Below are positions 16,007 to 24,227 of a stretch of 64,000 nt of DNA, piece by piece. Each line of letters opens with the position of its first letter. The first letter of the stretch is position 1. The notes below the pieces were generated by a model that saw nothing but the letters and a program-made list of their open reading frames with translations, searched no databases and was not told where the DNA came from. The stretch lies in contig CBDFGG010000004.1 of NCBI GenBank assembly GCA_965247015.1, positions 868,001 through 932,000 of the forward strand, given 5' to 3'. Source of the stretch: JAIXWP01 sp965247015. Lineage in GTDB: Bacteria; Bacteroidota; Bacteroidia; Flavobacteriales_D; Sanyastnellaceae. The position numbers were made by a program, and so were the translations under genes.

Positions 16007-17530
16007 TTAGTCGTTCACAGAAATACAAGTCGCAATACGCTTCTTGGTCTCTTCTTTACCAATCAATGCCGCCACCTCTGAACTGGCCGGACCCGTAAGA
16101 ACTCCTGTCAAACAAATTCGGAACAATGGCATCACTGCTCCCATTCCCAATCCTTTTGCTGTAATGAATTCTTTAAATGATGATTCAATATTTGCTGATG
16201 TAAATTCTGAAATTCCATCCAATACATTCGACCATTCATTCATCAATGCACCGCTCTCTCCCTTCTTCCACTTCTTCGCTACTGCATCTGCATCGTACGT
16301 GCTTGGAGCCGTGAATAAATATGGTCCTTCTAATAAATCTTGAATAAACACTGCGCGTTCTTTCATCAACTCACACACTCCCGCAGCATATTCATTACTT
16401 ACTTCAATTCCCTTTTCTTTTAAAAGCGGTTGAATCATTTCAGCCAACTCCAAGTTTGGAGTCGCACGCAGGTATTGTTGGTTGAACCACTTTGTTTTTT
16501 CTGGATCGAACTTAGAACCACTCTTACCAATACGCTCAATCGTAAACGTATCGATCATTTCTTGCATAGTGAAAATCTCTTGGTTGTTGCTAGGAGCCCA
16601 ACCAAGTAGCAAGAGCATATTGACAAATGCTTTCGGGAAATAACCACGCTCTCTATATCCGCTTGATTGCTCGCCAGTTTGAGCATCTTTCCAATTCAAT
16701 GGGAACACGGGGAAACCTAATCTATCACCATCACGCTTGCTCAACTTTCCATTTCCGTCTGGCTTCAAGATCAACGGTAAATGCGCAAACTCCGGAGCTT
16801 CCCATTCAAACGCGCGATACATCATTACGTGAAGCGGCGCAGATGGCAACCATTCTTCACCTCTGATCACATGTGTGATTTCCATGGTGTGGTCGTCCAC
16901 GATATTTGCCAAGTGATACGTTGGCATTCCATCGCTCTTAAACAAAACTTTGTCGTCGAGCTCGTTCGTATTGAACACTACCCAACCGCGAATGATATCA
17001 TGAAAACGAACTTCCTCATTGCGCGGCATTTTGAAACGCACTACATAAGCATCGCCGTTAGCAATGCGCGCTTGAACATCATCCGCAGGCAACGTCAATG
17101 AATTTTTCATTGTATTGCGAGAGATGCTATTGTATTGCCAATTCGGCATTTTAGCCAACTCAGCTTGTTTACGAATGTTATCTAATTCTTCTGGAGTATC
17201 AAATGCGTAATAAGCCCATCCCTTCGAAACCAATTCTTCCGCATAGGCACGATACATCGGCTTGCGCTCACTTTGACGATATGGGGCATGCGGCCCACCA
17301 TATCCTACCCCTTCATTTGGCTCAATGCCGCACCATTTCAATGCCTCAAGAATATAATCCTCCGCTCCAGGCACAAAACGTCCCTGGTCGGTATCCTCAA
17401 TACGAATCAAGAAATCACCTCCGTGTTTCTTTGCAAACAAATAATTGTATAAGGCTGTACGAACACCTCCCATGTGTAAAGGGCCCGTAGGACTAGGTGC
17501 AAAACGCACCCTTACTCTTTTTTCAGACAT
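16007..17530 (-). CDS. gltX: Glutamyl-tRNA synthetase
   Basis: A 507-aa class I aminoacyl-tRNA synthetase. The HIGH-equivalent motif is in 'RFAPSPTGPLHMGGVRTAL', the KMSKS-equivalent is 'KLSKRDGD', and 'IRIEDTDQGR' is the conserved glutamate-tRNA signature. It has the usual C-terminal anticodon-binding region. It lies 12 nt from frr upstream and 10 nt from folB downstream. It charges tRNA(Glu); whether it is discriminating cannot be told from motifs alone. Confidence 0.96.
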   Translation of the reverse strand: MSEKRVRVRFAPSPTGPLHMGGVRTALYNYLFAKKHGGDFLIRIEDTDQGRFVPGAEDYILEALKWCGIEPNEGVGYGGPHAPYRQSERKPMYRAYAEELVSKGWAYYAFDTPEELDNIRKQAELAKMPNWQYNSISRNTMKNSLTLPADDVQARIANGDAYVVRFKMPRNEEVRFHDIIRGWVVFNTNELDDKVLFKSDGMPTYHLANIVDDHTMEITHVIRGEEWLPSAPLHVMMYRAFEWEAPEFAHLPLILKPDGNGKLSKRDGDRLGFPVFPLNWKDAQTGEQSSGYRERGYFPKAFVNMLLLLGWAPSNNQEIFTMQEMIDTFTIERIGKSGSKFDPEKTKWFNQQYLRATPNLELAEMIQPLLKEKGIEVSNEYAAGVCELMKERAVFIQDLLEGPYLFTAPSTYDADAVAKKWKKGESGALMNEWSNVLDGISEFTSANIESSFKEFITAKGLGMGAVMPLFRICLTGVLTGPASSEVAALIGKEETKKRIATCISVND

Positions 17531-17542
17531 TGAGTTGGAAAA

Positions 17543-18106
17543 TTAAATGGTCATGATATCCTTGTCTTTTGCAGCAAGGACCTCTTCCACTTTTTTATTA
17601 AATCTATCTACTACTTCTTGAACTTTTGCTTCGCCCATTTTCGCTTCGTCTTCTGGAAGACCATCTTTTTGAGCTTGCTTGATAAAGTCCAAAGCATCTT
17701 TACGAATGGTACGAATACTCACTTTCGCGTTTTCACCTTCAGCGTGTGCACGCTTTGAAAGGTCCTTTCGACGCTCTTCAGTAAGCATTGGAACGTTTAT
17801 CAACACGATCTCACCATTGTTCTGTGGATTGAGACCAAGATTTGCCTCGAGGATTGCTTTGCAAATCGGCTCGAGCATTTTCTTTTCCCAAGCTTGCACA
17901 GAAATCGTACGAGCATCAGGAGTGTTTACGTTGGCTACGTTTTTCAAAGGAGTGGGTGTGCCGTAGTAATCTACTTTCACACCATCTAACATAGCAGGAC
18001 TAGCCTTACCAGCTCTGATCTTACTCAATTCAAAATCGAGGTGATCCATTGCTTTATTCATCGCAGCTGTGGCCTCATCCAGGGCCATCTTCACTTCTTC
18101 TGACAT
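17543..18106 (-). CDS. frr: Ribosome recycling factor
   Basis: A 187-aa RRF that splits post-termination ribosomes with EF-G. Hallmarks are 'LSKIRAGKASPAMLDGVKV', 'YYGTPTPLKNVANV', 'NNGEIVLINVPMLTEERRK' and the C-terminal helix with 'VDRFNKKVEEVLAAKDKDIM'. Length and layout are standard. It lies 49 nt after pyrH, the common pyrH-frr order, with its own likely promoter between them. Confidence 0.97.
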   Translation of the reverse strand: MSEEVKMALDEATAAMNKAMDHLDFELSKIRAGKASPAMLDGVKVDYYGTPTPLKNVANVNTPDARTISVQAWEKKMLEPICKAILEANLGLNPQNNGEIVLINVPMLTEERRKDLSKRAHAEGENAKVSIRTIRKDALDFIKQAQKDGLPEDEAKMGEAKVQEVVDRFNKKVEEVLAAKDKDIMTI

Positions 18107-18131
18107 AGGTTCAATTTATAATTTCGGGTTT

Positions 18132-18160
18132 CGAAGGTATAAAGAAAAATTAGGTTCAAA
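18132..18160 (-). promoter_or_regulatory. Putative frr promoter
   Basis: On the minus strand TTTG (18160-18157) is followed after 17 nt by TACCTTCG (18139-18132), a 7-of-8 match to TAnnTTTG, 25 nt upstream of the frr ATG. The TTTG overlaps the end of pyrH. Confidence 0.4.
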
Positions 18161-18863
18161 AATCTACAAGGGTTCCCACTTTTTCGCCCTCAATAAGGCG
18201 CATTAGGTTTCCTCCCTTGTTCATATCAAACACGATGATGGGAAGCTTGTTCTCATTGCATAATGTGAACGCTGTCATATCCATCACATTCAAATTCTTT
18301 TGGAAAACTTCATCAAAGCTTACACGCTCATACTTCGTCGCTGTTGGATCTTTCTCTGGATCTGCAGTGTAGATACCATCTACACGTGTGCCTTTCAAAA
18401 TCACATCAGCCTCTACTTCAATGGCTCTTAATGATGCCGCAGTGTCCGTTGTGAAAAACGGATTACCCGTACCAGCTCCGAAGATCACCACTCTACCTTT
18501 CTCAAGGTGACGTACCGCGCGGCGTTTGATAAATGGCTCAGCTATCGTCTTCATCTCAATCGCAGATTGCAGACGGGTGTGGACACCAATTGTCTCAAGC
18601 GCAGACTGCAAGGCCATCGAATTAATCATCGTTGCCAACATTCCCATGTAATCGCCTTGTGTGCGCTCCATTCCGCCTTGTTCAGCCTGAACACCGCGGA
18701 AAATATTACCACCACCAATTACAATCGCTACCTGAACACCTGCTTCCCAAACCTTCTTAATCTCTTCAGCATAAGCCAATAGTCGATTGTTATCAATTCC
18801 GAATTGTTTGTCGCCCATAAGCGCTTCACCGCTGAGCTTGAGAAGAATGCGTTTGTATTTCAT
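18156..18863 (-). CDS. pyrH: UMP kinase
   Basis: A 235-aa bacterial UMP kinase (amino-acid-kinase fold) that makes UDP. Blocks: 'RILLKLSGEALMG', 'AIVIGGGNIFRG', 'RRAVRHLEKGRVVIFGAGTGNPFFTTD' in part, and 'DADVILKGTRVDGIY'-like 'EADVILKGT'. The ATG at 18863 is chosen over an upstream start at 18917 because the family begins at 'MKYKRILL' and because a TATATTTG promoter element lies at 18887-18894, which the longer frame would overlap. Confidence 0.96.
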   Translation of the reverse strand: MKYKRILLKLSGEALMGDKQFGIDNNRLLAYAEEIKKVWEAGVQVAIVIGGGNIFRGVQAEQGGMERTQGDYMGMLATMINSMALQSALETIGVHTRLQSAIEMKTIAEPFIKRRAVRHLEKGRVVIFGAGTGNPFFTTDTAASLRAIEVEADVILKGTRVDGIYTADPEKDPTATKYERVSFDEVFQKNLNVMDMTAFTLCNENKLPIIVFDMNKGGNLMRLIEGEKVGTLVDF

Positions 18864-18886
18864 ACGTTTGTTTTGGGAATGCGCCG

Positions 18887-18894
18887 CAAATATA
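18887..18894 (-). promoter_or_regulatory. Putative pyrH -7 promoter element
   Basis: TATATTTG on the minus strand, a full TAnnTTTG match, 23 nt upstream of the pyrH ATG. A TTTG 15 nt further upstream is closer than the usual ~20-nt spacing. It supports the short pyrH start. Confidence 0.5.
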
Positions 18895-18992
18895 ATCTGC
18901 TTTCCCCAGCAAATCACACGTCAATTGAGAAAGCCCTTTCATTCATTGGATAACCCCATTCGCCAATTCAACCGATATTTTTACCACTAAAT

Positions 18993-21917
18993 ATGCATTT
19001 TTACACAAGAATGAACAGGTTCAGAATGATGGTCATAGGATGGTGGTTGATAGGGTGCTCACTGATCGGTGCAGCCCAAGATCCCCATTTCACTAGCCTT
19101 GATCGAACATCAGGCCTACCGAACAATAATGTCTATGACATTTTTCAAGATAGTAAAGGCTATATCTGGATAGCCAGCAACGACGGCATTTGTAGATACG
19201 ATGGCGCGGCATTCAAATCATACAAATCAAGCAGCCAATCTTCCCTCGGCGGCAGCACAATTGCTGAAGACTCACAAAAAAGGATTTGGTACCAGAATTT
19301 CGATGGTCAGCTTTTTTATATAAAAAATGACACCCTCCATGCATTTGTCTATGACAACTCCATGGGATACTCCCCGCACGTTTTTAGCTCCAAACATCTA
19401 TTCATCCCTACCTACAAGGGTCTTGAAGTATATGATGTCAAAACTTTAAAACAAATTCAAATTTTCCCTTTCGACTTACCCATCTCTATTCCTCCAGTAT
19501 GCATTGATGATAATATTGTGTTTGTTCATCAAGGCTATTTCTATTCGATTGATCGCAATCTAAATATCACGTCGAAAAAATTTACTCATCTGCATTCTCA
19601 ACAATCGTATCTCAGTGAAGTACTTCAAAAGAATCTGATATTGATTCCAAAAAATGCTGTTACAACTGAAGTCGTTTGCACCGATCTTACTGGACAAGTG
19701 ATCAAGAAAACAAACTTGCCAAATGATATAAATGCACAAAATATTAGTCTGCTAGAAAATGAAATATGGATCAATACTTCATCGGGTGCGCTCCGTATGA
19801 ATGCAGACTATTCTTTCTCCCCTTTCTTTAAAAATCAAAACATCAATTGCCTGCTGAAGGACCGCGAAGGCAATATTTGGGTGGGGACTGGAGGCAGCGG
19901 CATTCAACTCATCACCAATTTTCAAAACAGATCAATACTCCAAGATGAAAAATCTATTGTTCGTCTCAAAATGGCCAATGGCTTATTGTATGCTGGATCT
20001 GCTGATAATGAACTATTCGAGGTCGACCTTGTAAAAAACCAAATCACTCAACGAAATAAACTTGGTGACTCCCGCGAAATCGCAATGATATTCGTAGACC
20101 CTAAAACGAAAGTGAAGTACGTTACGTCTGACTATCTCTATACAATCAATTCAGAACAAAATATACCAGTCAAAAAGGATCGACTAGCCGTAAAATCGAT
20201 GTGTATTGTTGATGAAAAATATTTGGGTTTTTCTGCAACAGGTATCTCCGGACTCATCGTGCGCCAAGGTGCTGAAAGACTCGAATCACCATGGGATCAA
20301 TGGGGCAGGCAAAGTCAATTAAACACTAGTCTATACATCTTGCCTATCGAGCAAGAAACACGCGGAAAAGATGTTGAATACGTGGAAGCAAAAAAAACGC
20401 TTTACATGTTGACGAATAATGGACTTCTAGCGTTCACCCCCAACACGAGAAAAAAAATTTTAGATGAAGACAAACCCATTTATGGAAGACAACTTCATCA
20501 ATACAATGGAAATTTAATTATTTTAAAAACAGACGGAATACTAAATCTAATGGATCCTGAAGGGAAAATCAAGGAAATTCCTATAAACAAAGACTACCGT
20601 ATCCTTCAATGCAGCGTTTTCCAAGATTATATTTTTGTTGCAACTCAAAAAAATATTTTATGCTATAGTTTTCTCACCCAGCAATCGCACATCTTACCCA
20701 TTGATATTTCCTCTTTAGAGGTTTGGGACTTTGTTGTTCTCGAAAACAATATATACATCGGGCATTCCAAAGGTTTGCTCTTGTGTGATTGGAAACAAAA
20801 AATGCAAGAAGCGAAAGAAATTCACTTCGAAATTCAGTCATTTAGTGTTAATGGTAAAAAACTAGATCCTTTTGTATTTCATGAATTAGAGAATAACCAA
20901 AACAATTTCAAAATAGAATTCGCTCTACTTCACTACAATATCGCGCTTTTCACGAATGAATTCTACCGAATAAATGATGGTGAATGGAAAAGAATTGACA
21001 GTAAAGAAAGAATTATTGAGGCCACTGACTTGGCTCCCGGTAACTACACAATTGAATTCAAAATTTCTGATCAAATACAACCACAAAAGCTTCAATTTAA
21101 AATATTACAACCTATCTATTTGAGACCGTGGTTCATTGCGTTTTTCGTTATTCTAGCCGTGGCTTCGGTGTTCCTGATCGACCAATGGAAAATAAGCAGA
21201 TTGGTAAAAAAGAATAATTTACTTCAAGAAAAAAACGAATTACTTGAAAGCAATATTTTGCTTGAACAAAGCTTGAGTAAATCAATGCTGACATCTATTC
21301 GAGCGCAGATGAATCCACATTTTTTCTACAATGCACTTAATACGATTCATGCCTATATCTTTAATAATGACAGGCAAAAAGCAGGAAGTTATCTTGTGAA
21401 ATTTTCGAAACTCACACGAATGATTTTAGAAATGTCTGAAAGAGAATATGTAGCCCTTTCAGAAGAAATTAAATCACTGCAACTGTATTTGGATTTGGAA
21501 AAAATGAGGTTTGTATCAGACTTTGAGTTCGTTATTAAAGAAGAAAATTTAGGCAATGCTGATGTGCTTGAGATACCTTCTATGATTGTTCAACCCTTCG
21601 TTGAAAACGCCATCAAACACGGCCTTCATCACAAGAAAGAAGATCGAAAACTCACATTAAATTTTGAGCTGAAAGGTGATCTGTTGCAAATAATAATTGA
21701 TGATAATGGTATTGGAAGAGAGCGTTCACGTAAGCTCAATGAGAAACGTAAAGATCACCAATCCTTTTCTATTAGCGCTATTGATAAGCGCATCGAGCTT
21801 ATCAATCATCGGAGACCTAACTCCATTAAAGTTGAAACACTTGATAAATATAATACCAGCGGAATCGCACTTGGCACGAAAGTTACTATCACCATTCAAA
21901 CCAAATTTCACCGCTAA
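18993..21917 (+). CDS. Propeller-sensor histidine kinase (LytS/His_kinase type)
   Basis: A 974-aa sensor kinase. After an N-terminal signal or membrane segment ('MMVIGWWLIGCSLIGAAQ') come propeller blades ('DIFQDSKGYIWIASNDGICRYD' in part, 'LKDREGNIWVGTGGSG'), a Y_Y_Y-like region, a membrane segment near residues 710-730 ('WFIAFFVILAVASVFLI'), a short coiled coil, and a His_kinase domain with the phospho-acceptor H776 in 'QMNPHFFYNALN', then HATPase with 'QPFVENAIKHGLHH' and 'DDNGIGRER'. It senses a periplasmic signal and passes phosphate to the LytTR regulator encoded 11 nt downstream. ATG at 19011 is an alternative start; TATTTTTA at 18976-18983 may be its -7 element. Confidence 0.9.
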   Translation: MHFYTRMNRFRMMVIGWWLIGCSLIGAAQDPHFTSLDRTSGLPNNNVYDIFQDSKGYIWIASNDGICRYDGAAFKSYKSSSQSSLGGSTIAEDSQKRIWYQNFDGQLFYIKNDTLHAFVYDNSMGYSPHVFSSKHLFIPTYKGLEVYDVKTLKQIQIFPFDLPISIPPVCIDDNIVFVHQGYFYSIDRNLNITSKKFTHLHSQQSYLSEVLQKNLILIPKNAVTTEVVCTDLTGQVIKKTNLPNDINAQNISLLENEIWINTSSGALRMNADYSFSPFFKNQNINCLLKDREGNIWVGTGGSGIQLITNFQNRSILQDEKSIVRLKMANGLLYAGSADNELFEVDLVKNQITQRNKLGDSREIAMIFVDPKTKVKYVTSDYLYTINSEQNIPVKKDRLAVKSMCIVDEKYLGFSATGISGLIVRQGAERLESPWDQWGRQSQLNTSLYILPIEQETRGKDVEYVEAKKTLYMLTNNGLLAFTPNTRKKILDEDKPIYGRQLHQYNGNLIILKTDGILNLMDPEGKIKEIPINKDYRILQCSVFQDYIFVATQKNILCYSFLTQQSHILPIDISSLEVWDFVVLENNIYIGHSKGLLLCDWKQKMQEAKEIHFEIQSFSVNGKKLDPFVFHELENNQNNFKIEFALLHYNIALFTNEFYRINDGEWKRIDSKERIIEATDLAPGNYTIEFKISDQIQPQKLQFKILQPIYLRPWFIAFFVILAVASVFLIDQWKISRLVKKNNLLQEKNELLESNILLEQSLSKSMLTSIRAQMNPHFFYNALNTIHAYIFNNDRQKAGSYLVKFSKLTRMILEMSEREYVALSEEIKSLQLYLDLEKMRFVSDFEFVIKEENLGNADVLEIPSMIVQPFVENAIKHGLHHKKEDRKLTLNFELKGDLLQIIIDDNGIGRERSRKLNEKRKDHQSFSISAIDKRIELINHRRPNSIKVETLDKYNTSGIALGTKVTITIQTKFHR

Positions 21918-21928
21918 TACCTTTTCCT

Positions 21929-22678
21929 ATGAGCTACAAAGCGATAATTATTGATGATGAAGAAATGGCTAGAAATCTACTAGCAGGAATGATTCGTGAA
22001 TTCATTCCAGATATTGAAGTAGTGGGCTGTTGTTCGGATGTGGCTGAAGGCGTTAAAGCCATTCACAAACACAAACCAGATATTGTGTTTCTTGATATTG
22101 AAATGCCTACGCATACCGGGTTGGAACTACTCGATTTTTTCAATGAAGAAGAAATTGATTTTTCCATCATTTTCGTCACAGCCTACAATCAGTATGCGAT
22201 CCAAGCCATCAAACTCGCAGCGGTGGACTACATACTAAAACCATTCGAACCAGAGGATATTTCTGCGGCGTTCCAACTTTTTCTGAAAGAAAAAAAACAA
22301 GGCAACTATAAAATTCTACAGCAAAACTTCAGAGGAGACGCTCCACAAAAAATCGCACTTCCATCTCTCACAAGTGTGCAGTTTGTAGAACTAAATCAAA
22401 TCTTATACTTCCAAGCAGAAGGTGCTTACACAACCGTTGCATTGCGCGATGGGAGAACGATTACAGTGAGCAAAAGCCTAAAGTTGTATGAAAATATTTT
22501 ACAGAATTCAGCCGACTTCTTCCGTTGTCACAGAAGCTATATCGTAAACGTTCGATACATCAAGGAATACGTGAAGGGTGATGGTGGATATTTATTGCTC
22601 GAACAAAATCATCAAGTATCGATCTCCACCGAAAAGGCAACCGAACTCTTCAAAATCATCGACGCCCTCCAAGCCTAA
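21929..22678 (+). CDS. LytTR-family response regulator
   Basis: A 249-aa regulator with an N-terminal receiver domain (phospho-acceptor D56 in 'DIVFLDIEMPTHTG', lysine in 'AVDYILKPFEPE') and a C-terminal LytTR DNA-binding domain ('YFQAEGAYTTVALRDGR', 'FFRCHRSYIVNVRYI'). It is the partner of the kinase ending 11 nt upstream. Targets are unknown. The stop TAA is the first triplet of a TAACCCC heptamer array. Confidence 0.95.
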   Translation: MSYKAIIIDDEEMARNLLAGMIREFIPDIEVVGCCSDVAEGVKAIHKHKPDIVFLDIEMPTHTGLELLDFFNEEEIDFSIIFVTAYNQYAIQAIKLAAVDYILKPFEPEDISAAFQLFLKEKKQGNYKILQQNFRGDAPQKIALPSLTSVQFVELNQILYFQAEGAYTTVALRDGRTITVSKSLKLYENILQNSADFFRCHRSYIVNVRYIKEYVKGDGGYLLLEQNHQVSISTEKATELFKIIDALQA

Positions 22679-22744
22679 CCCCCAACCCCAATCGCCTAAC
22701 CCCAAACTCCAAACCCCGAACCCCGAACCCCGAACGCTATTCGC
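22676..22744. repeat. C-rich NAACCCC heptamer array between convergent genes
   Basis: Nine in-phase 7-bp units run from the LytTR stop codon: TAACCCC, CAACCCC, AATCGCC, TAACCCC, AAACTCC, AAACCCC, GAACCCC, GAACCCC, GAACGCT (22676-22738), then 6 nt to the stop of the minus-strand CoA-transferase gene. The consensus NAACCCC differs in sequence but not in period from the other arrays. Confidence 0.85.
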
Positions 22745-23401
22745 TTAACTCTTAATTTCCGGAATCTCTCCATTGACGATGAGCTTACCGGAAGTTTTAG
22801 CAATGATCTCTTCAACTGACACGCCAGGCGCGCGTTCTAGAAGATGAAACGCTCCGTCCTTTACTTCGAGTACTGCTAGATCGGTCACGATTTTTTTCAC
22901 ACACTTCACACCAGTTAGTGGAAGCCCACACGCAGGCATTAATTTAGAATTGCCCGCCTTATCACAATGTTGCATTGCGACAATAATATTCTTTGCGCTC
23001 GCTACGAGATCCATAGCGCCGCCCATTCCCTTCACCATTTTTCCGGGAATCTTCCAATTGGCGATATCGCCATTTTCGCTCACTTCCATCGCTCCCAGAA
23101 TGGTGAGATCCACTTTACGAGCTCGGATCATTCCAAAACTCATAGCACTATCAAAAAATACAGAACCAGGTAAAGTAGTGATGGTCTGCTTTCCAGCGTT
23201 GATCAAATCGGCATCCTCTTCTCCCTCGATTGGAAAAGGCCCCATGCCTAGCAAACCATTCTCTGATTGCAATACCACATCCATGCCTTCAGGAATAAAA
23301 TTAGCCACCAAGGTTGGAATACCAATCCCAAGGTTTACATACATCCCATCCTGTACCTCAAGCGCAATACGCTTCGCAATTCCATTTTTATCTAATGCCA
23401 T
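22745..23401 (-). CDS. 3-oxoacid CoA-transferase subunit B
   Basis: A 218-aa beta subunit of a family I CoA-transferase (acetoacetyl-CoA:succinate type, scoB/atoA-like). The catalytic glutamate lies in 'VLQSENGLLGMGP'; 'YVNLGIGIPTLVANF' at the N-terminus and 'MQHCDKAGNSKLM' also fit. It transfers CoA between short-chain acyl acids; the preferred substrate cannot be read from sequence. ATG at 23401 is chosen over the TTG at 23410 because the intervening bases are repeat units. Subunit A is upstream, 113 nt away, the gap being fully repeat. Confidence 0.92.
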   Translation of the reverse strand: MALDKNGIAKRIALEVQDGMYVNLGIGIPTLVANFIPEGMDVVLQSENGLLGMGPFPIEGEEDADLINAGKQTITTLPGSVFFDSAMSFGMIRARKVDLTILGAMEVSENGDIANWKIPGKMVKGMGGAMDLVASAKNIIVAMQHCDKAGNSKLMPACGLPLTGVKCVKKIVTDLAVLEVKDGAFHLLERAPGVSVEEIIAKTSGKLIVNGEIPEIKS

Positions 23402-23517
23402 AATATTCAATATTCGAAATTCTCAATTCTCGATTCTCAATTTTCTAAAACCCATTCTCGGCAAAGCCGAGATCATTTGTCATTTGTCTCTTGTCATTTG
23501 TCACTTGTAATTTGTCA
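23402..23517 (-). repeat. Stop-to-start heptamer array with hairpin between CoA-transferase genes
   Basis: Read in the sense of the genes: the stop TGA of subunit A opens TGACAAA; further TGACAAR-like units follow; then a hairpin TCTCGGC-TTT-GCCGAGA (plus strand 23456-23472); then GAGAATY-type units; then GAATATT twice up to the ATG of subunit B. On the plus strand 15 units keep one 7-nt phase from 23412 to 23516, including the 21-nt hairpin block. The 32 nt at 23456-23487 are the exact reverse complement of 2749-2780. Confidence 0.92.
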
Positions 23518-24213
23518 TTGTCTCACCGTTCTCTGCTCTATTCTCTTCTCGTAATTCTCTCCTTTGAAGATACGATGAACGTAAATACCCGGCGTGTGGA
23601 TCATGTTGGGATCGAGCTCACCTGGCTCTACCAATTCTTCAACTTCTGCAATAGTGATTTTTCCTGCCATTGCCATCAAAGGATTGAAGTTTCTTGCAGT
23701 AGCGCGAAACACTAAATTACCCATTGTATCGCCCTTCCAAGCCTTCACAATCGCATAATCCGCGTCGAAGGCATATTCCATCAAATAATCTTTTCCGTTG
23801 AAATTTCGCACTTCTTTGCCTTCCGCTACTTCAGTACCTACGCCTGCAGGGGTGTATATCACGGGCATACCATAGCCTGCTGCCATACATCGCGTAGCGA
23901 GTGTTCCCTGAGGGACCAACTCTACTTCCAATTCTCCACTCAACATCTGTCTTTCAAACTCAGCATTCTCTCCCACATAAGAACTGATCATTTTTTTGAT
24001 CTGTCTATTTTGTAGCAACAATCCCAACCCGAAATCATCAACCCCAGCATTGTTGGAAATACATGTCAAATTTTTGACTCCATTCTTTACCAATTGTGCT
24101 ATTGAATTCTCTGGAATTCCGCATAAGCCAAAGCCTCCAATCATCAAGGTCATTCCATCGGAAATTCCTTGACATGCTTCCTCTGCGTTTTTGACTACTT
24201 TATATATCGGCAT
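23515..24213 (-). CDS. 3-oxoacid CoA-transferase subunit A
   Basis: A 232-aa alpha subunit of the same CoA-transferase. 'DGMTLMIGGFGLCGIPENSI' in part is the glycine-rich family signature; 'VELVPQGTLATRCMAAGYGMP' in part and 'TPAGVGTEVAEGKEV' follow. It is 14 nt downstream of the PBP1A gene and probably shares its transcript. Together with subunit B it would activate or recycle acetoacetate or succinate as CoA esters. Confidence 0.93.
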   Translation of the reverse strand: MPIYKVVKNAEEACQGISDGMTLMIGGFGLCGIPENSIAQLVKNGVKNLTCISNNAGVDDFGLGLLLQNRQIKKMISSYVGENAEFERQMLSGELEVELVPQGTLATRCMAAGYGMPVIYTPAGVGTEVAEGKEVRNFNGKDYLMEYAFDADYAIVKAWKGDTMGNLVFRATARNFNPLMAMAGKITIAEVEELVEPGELDPNMIHTPGIYVHRIFKGENYEKRIEQRTVRQ

Positions 24214-24227
24214 AATTTCTTGTTTTA

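Noticed and set aside
22950..23510. 186-aa plus-strand ORF
   Set aside because: Antisense to CoA-transferase subunit B and its repeat gap; composition is that of a shadow frame.
2700..23517. CRISPR array
   Set aside because: Repeats are 7-16 bp in direct tandem without unique 25-40-bp spacers, and no cas genes are present.
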